NCBI GenBank assembly: GCA_947462335.1
Contig: OX381704.1
Coordinates: forward strand, 48,736,942 to 48,800,941
Source of the DNA: Harmothoe impar
Taxonomy: Eukaryota; Annelida; Polychaeta; Phyllodocida; Polynoidae
Direction: 5' to 3'
DNA length: 64,000 bases
This document shows positions 58,196 to 64,000 of this stretch, one piece after another. Below the pieces are notes generated by a model. The model was not told the DNA's origin. It searched no databases and was given only the letters and a program-made list of their open reading frames with translations. Position 1 is the first letter of the stretch; each line of letters begins with the position of its first letter. The position numbers and the translations under genes are program-made.

Positions 58196-60520
58196 ACAGA
58201 CTGTCATAATTTTAGCAATCAGACTCCTCTGCCTTCTCTGATCATGTATTCATAGAGATCTCTGTAGGTACCTTACGGAATATAAATATAACACCTATTG
58301 ACAGCCATTTTACAATAAGAGGGGTTTATAAATCCCTTTTGCCCAAAGATACTTTCTGATATAGAAGAAACACACACCCCTGTCTCCATGCCTGGCACAA
58401 GCAAATGTGAATTATTCAAATTCAAAGAAATGAAACACAACGCTTGACAGGACTGGGTGCAATGATTTCAATTGACCTAATCCTCTCCAGGGTCCTTCCC
58501 ATGAGACTTGACAAGAGTTAAATGACCAATGACAATAGGTAGACAGGGGATGGGTAGGTGTGTCCATTAGTGTGGGGTTACTGTATGTACAAGTAGTATT
58601 TAGTAAGCTATGCATTTTGTATATATGAAGAGCTTCTTAATATTCTTAGCCACATCGCCCGCTGCTGGATTCATGGACACTGCAATGTCACAAAATGATA
58701 TCAATGAATAAGTGATTTACAGCTCCTGTCTGCACTTCATAGAACAAATCCATGGTGAACATTGACCTATAATATTTCCACCCCCCATACCCCTACAACG
58801 TATGTAGAGATGCCCTTCCCCCTCTCCGTGTTTCAACAAGTCTAGAGTGCACTCATCTCGGCATGGTCATATTGCAAATATAGAACACTAATGCAACAGG
58901 AAGAGTTCCTCCTGTTGCCATGCCTCTGCCCCCAAGGGGGGGGAGGGTAGTCCAGATCAGTAGGAACACCCTCTCATCCGGTATGCGACTCGTGGGGCCC
59001 GGCGCCGACGATCTGCGTGGACAGAGAGAAGAAAACCGAGACCTTCTCCACGCCTCCTCTGTTATTATCCCTCCAGCTTGGGTCCAGGCACGCAAACCAA
59101 GCTGCCACGTCGAACTCTCCATACCCTCTATCTGGCCCATATACAACTGTGTATTAACCATTTAATGCATGGTACATGTGTTTTAATGTGATATGTCCGT
59201 TGTGGTCACGGATGAAGCCCATGCGAGTAGGCGAGTAGAGCTGCATTTAACAGTACAGGATTGAGGGGTCGGCATGATGTTTGTATGCAGCACTGGCGAG
59301 TTACCCGCTATGATTGCACCATCATATCGACAAAAAGGTTTAACGTACTAAAGCGTTATGCTGCCCAAAAAGGGATAAAGTAATGTGTATGTTAGAAGAC
59401 AGATGGAAAGGAAGGGAAGGGGCGACGAAACAAAAGATGCAGGGACTGGGGCTATTGAGCAAGTCATGGTGGGATAAAATATGACAACATGAGCCTGAGG
59501 GAAAAGAATAAGGAAAATCGACGGTAAAGAATGGAACCCAAGCAATGAAGTAAGAATGATGATTAAAGTGACGACATTATTTGATTACAACATGATACTG
59601 ATGTAACAAATGCTATGCTCACATACACGATAGTTGCATTCATCTTGTCCTCCGTCAGCTTCAACCGGCATCCATGGAGCACCGTTAGCCCTAATATGAT
59701 ATTATCGTGTATATTTTCATTTTGGGTAAAGGGCATGTTTTGGGCTTTTTGAAGTATTTTTTTCTTATATCCACGTCTAATTCCCTGGTACTGCATAATT
59801 GCATATATCTTGTTCTATTGTTCTATTGCTCGTATATCCAACTGGATGACTGGTACCATATACATGCACCAAGATACTTCCAGAGTCCAGACCAAATTCC
59901 ATGTCGTTTTTTACACATCTCCTCCCGGCTGTGGAGAATAACATTTGTAATTAATCGCGCACCGCTTTGCTGCGTGGCTGATTTCAACTGTCACAGCTGA
60001 AAACACACATACATAAAAAGAGGGCAAGAGACCCCCGCCCTGCCCCGCCCACCAGGAAAAAGGGACAAGCTAAATGAGTTTGAGGGCGCCGGTCCTTTAC
60101 AGAGCAGAGATAGCAGGCACCATCCCAGAGCACAGATAGCGGGGCCCATTGTGCGCTATCAGGGCCTCATCAGTTAGACCTTCATTTTTTATTGGGTTTA
60201 TCTCTGTACCTTCCTCGGTGTTATCGCTGGAGCATATCGGCGTGCCGAGCCGTGCTTTATGAAAGCTATCCCAGGATGGTTGGGTTGGGGGGTGGGGAGG
60301 ATGGGAAGGGTGTGGGAGCTGGGTAAAACCTAATGGTATACATGGGGGTCGTACATAAGGCAGGGCTGCACGGTAGGTAATACATGGGTGTGGGAGGGGT
60401 AGATAGTAGAACCACAGGATATCTCGTATATATACATGTTTAATTCGAAGTGAGGGAAATCTCCTTCGCCTTTCGGCAAAAAGCCCGCCCTATACCTCGC
60501 TACTCATCACCCAGTCCGCC
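58196..60520. other. Non-coding stretch, no gene seen
   Basis: Short frames only, with no domain or repeat structure that I recognise. Confidence 0.4.
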
Positions 60521-60526
60521 AGGATT

Positions 60527-61431
60527 CACATTGGCGAAACTATGACCGTAATTCAGAATTACGGCCATACAGGATGGTGGCAGGTCAGTTTATAAACAAG
60601 GTGCAGGGGATGAATTACCTTACATAGCAGCATTTCTAGGGGTTGCCATTGCATCCACATCTTTACAAGAGGCGGGTCTAGCTGTAGGGGCACAATGTTA
60701 GCTGCTATAACCTATGATTTTAATGTGGGAGGCATGAGAAGTTTTGTTGGGTATGACCGTAATTCTGTCAACTCATCTTACATTTCTGGCTTTAAAATGC
60801 AATATTTAGTGTTCAAAGAGATGGGATATGAACCAAGGACTAATAAGACATCATCTCTCCCTATAAGTTTCGACCAAAATTCCTCAGAGAACAAAAGGCC
60901 AACCATGTGGTCAGGTATGACCGTAATTCACACAGTATAACCGTAATTCTTGCTCACAAATAGAGTACAACCATGATTTGGTGTAGTTCCACTTCGTGGG
61001 TATTTTGTAAACTACATGGGAAAATCGTTGTTTAAAAGAGATTGAACCCTCCAAGATTGACAAGCATCACACCAAAAAGAACATCATAGTGAATTACTGG
61101 GATACATTTGCAGAGAATTACAGTCATACATTAAATTTTTCTTAGAATTATGGTCATACCTGACAGTTTCAAAACAGAATTATGGTTATACCATTGCCGG
61201 AATTACGTTTATACCCTTCATTTTAGAAAGGTGATTTATGCATTAACTATACCTACATATTAACCAAACCAAGATGTAGGGTCTTTAGCTTTGATATCAA
61301 TACTACAGTCGGTCCAAAAATGATGATTCAAATAGCCATATATTTCATACAATTCAGTGGAGAAGAAATGGACTAAAATCACCCCAGTCATCCTGTATGA
61401 CCGTAATTACGGCCATAGTTTCGCCACTGTG
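60527..61431. mobile_element. 905-bp TIR element with 6-bp duplication and internal GTATGACCGTAATTC repeats
   Basis: AGGATT at 60521-60526 and 61432-61437 flanks termini CACATTGGCGAAACTATG and (inverse) CACAGTGGCGAAACTATG. The TIR continues about 45 bp through CCGTAATT...ATTACGG and CATACAGGATG. Inside, the motif GTATGACCGTAATTCT or its inverse recurs at about 60745, 60915, 60940, 61120, 61145, 61180 and 61200. There is no coding capacity. Confidence 0.75.
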
Positions 61432-61437
61432 AGGATT

Positions 61438-62559
61438 GGCCACCTCAATAGTTCGAGGTGCGTGATTTGGCTGTTTGAAGTTTGTCTTGGGTGCAGAACC
61501 CGACACGAAAGGTCACCTAGTGTGTCAGGGTAGACACGAGAAGAAGGGAGAGAGTCTGACGGGGTACGGGGAAATCTGACAGTAGGGTTTGGGATGGGGG
61601 ATGGGGGTGGGGGTGGGGGGGGGGGGTTGACGGGTGTCAAAAACCCAACCCTTGCTCTGTCTCTAACCACCCGTCCCCACCCCAGCCGGTGTCTCAGAGG
61701 AGCACGGCCTGTGTGTGGATTGACGCCCCGTGATCCGTAACGTCCACGTCCCTGAGAATGTTTGATCATCTGGAATATTCCCAAGAGTTAGGTCCAGTGT
61801 CAAATGCAGCTTGTGCACCCCATAAATAACTGCTATCGGGTTAGCTCTAGCCCGCAGACAGTCACCACAGCTCACTCACCAGGAGGCCACTCTGTTTGAT
61901 TTTGGTTTATATCAAATGGTTCTGAAATACAATCATGTAGAGATATATATAAGATGATATGGATCCATAATAGACTTATATTATGCGCTGTGTATAAAAG
62001 ATGCTCAATAACGCATTTGGAGTAGATTCATAAAGTGACTGAATACTTATGATTCTGTTGTCATTTATACATGCATCTATGTATCTATTGCCATATGCGT
62101 GTAGGGATGCGTGCACACCGATCCCAAACTAGAAGCGAAGAATGAGACAGATTCCACATTGTTGTTTATAGGCCTATGCGAAATTTGAATTGAAAACTAC
62201 ACCTGGTTGGTGCCCTCATAGATGGTATGAATCAGATGCATGAGCATGTATGCTATAAAGGGGCTACAAGTCTCCCATTGTCATATTCATTCCATAAAAT
62301 GTATGTATATATGATATTCATGGAGTGGGCGTTATTAGTGTCCTGAAATAGTTATAATGCATATTAGAGTCCAAGAATAGAAACAATTCAAACATTATAC
62401 GTCTATAATGCCATGGCTAAGACAATTTGCGTGTGCTGGAGCGTATAAAGCACTCATCCTTGTGAATGATAATTCTGATATAAAGTGAATAAATGTCTTA
62501 TCATAACATTGATCACTCAATATTCAGAAGTATACTTTCTCAGCAAAGCCACAAGTCAT
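61438..62559. other. Non-coding stretch with one dispersed repeat
   Basis: It has a G-rich tract at about 61600-61625 and the second copy of the 165-bp dispersed repeat (62279-62446). No gene was recognised. Confidence 0.4.
62279..62446. repeat. Dispersed repeat, copy 2
   Basis: Same-orientation match to 55448-55618, including ATTAGAGTCCAAGAATAGAA and TGCCATGGCTAAG, with scattered substitutions. Confidence 0.75.
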
Positions 62560-62900
62560 TCAGGTCGCGTCGGCCGCAACGGCCCAAAGCAGATCGGAAG
62601 GTAGAATAAATTACTCGAGATCCCGCGAGAATGAGGGGGCGGCTAGCTACTAGGCAGCGACGACAGGACTATGGGTCCCGCTGCGGCGAGACTAGGGTCT
62701 CGAGGCGACGAGACTTGGCGTTCGTTAGGGCCGAACACGAGCGACCCTGGCGGCGCGACGACGCCTCGTGCCCCTGGGGCAGCCACCATGGAGCACTGCT
62801 CTCCTGTCGATGGTAGAGCCCCAGCACCCAGGGGGGCTCAGGAAGACGATTTGATGGGGAGGGAGGGCGGAATGTCGGAGGTGGAAGGGTGGAAAAGGGT
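62560..62900 (+). other. CpG-rich candidate host first exon
   Basis: A dense CpG block with a CCCGCGAGA motif leads to GCAGCCACCATGGAG, an ideal initiation context at 62788. The 48-codon frame that follows (MEHCSPVDGRAPAPRG...) reads into the MITE at 62901 and stops inside it, so if it is coding, a splice donor must lie before about 62895. No domain is recognisable and no downstream exon was found. Confidence 0.25.
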
Positions 62901-63703
62901 ATGGCAAGCCGTTTGGGTAAAGTTGAAATAAACCCAGTTTATTTCAAATAAACAGGGTTTATTTCGAAATAAACCCTGTTTATTTCAGATAAACTGGGTT
63001 TATTTAAATAAACCCTGTTTATGTCGAAATAAACCCTGTTATATCAAATAAACTGGGTTTATTTCAAATAAACACAGTATATTTGAAATAAACAGGGTTT
63101 ATTTAAATAAACTGGGTTTATTTCAAAATATAAGGGGTTTCTCTCAAAACCCCTCCTATTTGCCCCAAAAAACTGATATTTTATGCTTTTTGTGGAAACC
63201 CCTCCTATTTTGAAATAGTAGGGATTTCTGGAAATATGCAAATAAACTGGGTTTATTTGAAATAAACTGGGTTTATTCGAAATAAACCCAGTCGGTTTAT
63301 TTGAAAAAAACTCCTCCTATTATTACATCAACTGGGTTTATTTAAATGAACTGGGTTTATTTGAAATAAACTGGGTTTCTTTGAAATAAACTGGGTTTAT
63401 GTTGAAATAGGTGGGGTTTTGGAAATAAACTGGATTTATTTCAAATAAACCCAGTTTATTTAAATAAACTGGGTTTATTTCATAATAGCAGGGGTTTCAT
63501 TAAGAAACCCTTCCTATTTGAAATAAACTCAGTTTATTTTAGAAATGGGAGGGGTTTTGGCATAACCCAGTTTATTTCAACATAAACTGGGTTTATTTAA
63601 ATAAACTGGGTTTATTTGAAATAAACCCAGTTTATTTTGAAATAAACTGGGTTTATTTGAAATAAACCCAGTTTATTTCAACTTTACCCAAACGGCTTGC
63701 CAT
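62901..63703. mobile_element. hAT-type MITE made of AAATAAAC/GTTTATTT hairpin units
   Basis: A perfect 8-bp target duplication AAAAGGGT (62893-62900, 63704-63711) flanks termini ATGGCAAGCCGTTTGGGTAA and the exact inverse. Eight-base duplications are typical of hAT transposons. Between the ends lie roughly two dozen AAATAAAC half-units, mostly paired as AAATAAACTGGGTTTATTT, which fold on themselves. They are separated by a few AAACCCCTCCTATT spacers. No coding capacity. Confidence 0.85.
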
Positions 63704-63711
63704 AAAAGGGT

Positions 63712-64000
63712 CGTTTTTACCATGGTTAGAGAGAGAGATTCTGTAAAGTTGGGTATTTTAGCAGGGGCGTTGGAACCGGGGGCTGGTTGGGGGATATCAC
63801 CCCTACGTTTGATCCACCCCGAAAAAGGTCAAATAAATGGGGTAAAAAAAAGAGTAACCCCCTATTCTTCGGAACTGCTTGCCACATCCCTGTTTCGGCA
63901 AGACGGGGTCAGTCTGGTGGGGCGGTGAAAGCCGAGAATGAGTGGACACATGTACACCTGAGACAATTATACATGTATGGAACTCTTTATTTTTTATACA
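63712..64000. other. Non-coding, no gene seen
   Basis: Only a short frame starting after a CCATGG; nothing recognisable. Confidence 0.4.

Noticed and set aside
60527..61431. CACAGTG/CACATTG ends resembling RAG/Transib recombination signal heptamers
   Set aside because: The duplication is 6 bp, not the 5 bp of Transib/RAG, there is no nonamer or 12/23 spacing, and no RAG-like ORF is present.
55448..62446. Pair of direct repeats as LTRs of a retrotransposon
   Set aside because: No TG...CA ends, primer-binding site, polypurine tract, target duplication or gag/pol between them.
62930..63690. AAATAAAC array as a CRISPR array
   Set aside because: Units are self-complementary, irregularly spaced and alternate orientation, there are no unique spacers, and the array lies within a TIR element in animal DNA.

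Overview
The window looks like nuclear DNA from a repeat-rich metazoan, probably a marine invertebrate such as a lancelet or another lophotrochozoan/deuterostome. This rests on its architecture: non-coding DNA crowded with short inverted-repeat transposons, a CR1-type retrotransposon tail, metazoan-style core-promoter motifs and no compact operons. I cannot fix the species. I found no complete host protein gene; two CpG-rich patches (about 32.14-32.19 kb and 62.56-62.90 kb) are the best candidates for host promoters or first exons.

The centre of interest is a complete 9,459-bp Polinton/Maverick-like element at 14626-24084. It has 5'-AGT... terminal inverted repeats (TIRs), is flanked by a perfect 6-bp target duplication (GTTCGG), and sits inside an older TTAA-flanked MITE (14233-24116) whose uninterrupted relatives lie at 41.1, 42.5 and 45.1 kb. 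The element carries a protein-primed family B DNA polymerase broken by one frameshift near 21601, and a protein with two tandem death domains on the opposite strand. It also carries a Ser/Ala/acidic low-complexity protein whose C-terminal PC4-like, probably ssDNA-binding, domain lies in the -1 frame. That frame has no ATG anywhere and joins the upstream frame exactly at a G GGA AAG slippery heptamer. No integrase, packaging ATPase, protease or capsid gene is visible. The inferred picture is a stripped-down replicon (polymerase plus ssDNA-binding protein) with a possible host cell-death modulator, moved by integrase supplied in trans. Its TIRs are dense arrays of ETS, E-box, CRE and CCAAT motifs.

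Layout: 0-3 kb, no gene. 3.0-3.6 kb, a MITE nested in a MITE. About 3.9-8.76 kb, a two-gene DNA transposon with divergent ORFs (a small Cys-rich protein and a putative DDE transposase). 10.3-10.8 kb, a foldback element with tRNA-like arms. 14.2-24.1 kb, the Polinton in its MITE. 24-34 kb, no gene except a possible promoter at 32.15 kb. 34.1-35.1 kb, a 5'-truncated LINE. 35-46 kb, MITEs and CpG-rich patches. 46-56 kb, mostly unique sequence. 56.5-58.2 kb, a large foldback repeat with TTGCGCAA arrays. 60.5-61.4 kb, a TIR element with a 6-bp target duplication. 62.9-63.7 kb, a hAT-type MITE (8-bp duplication) built almost wholly of hairpin-forming units.

All calls were made by reading the sequence; no database search or folding program was run.
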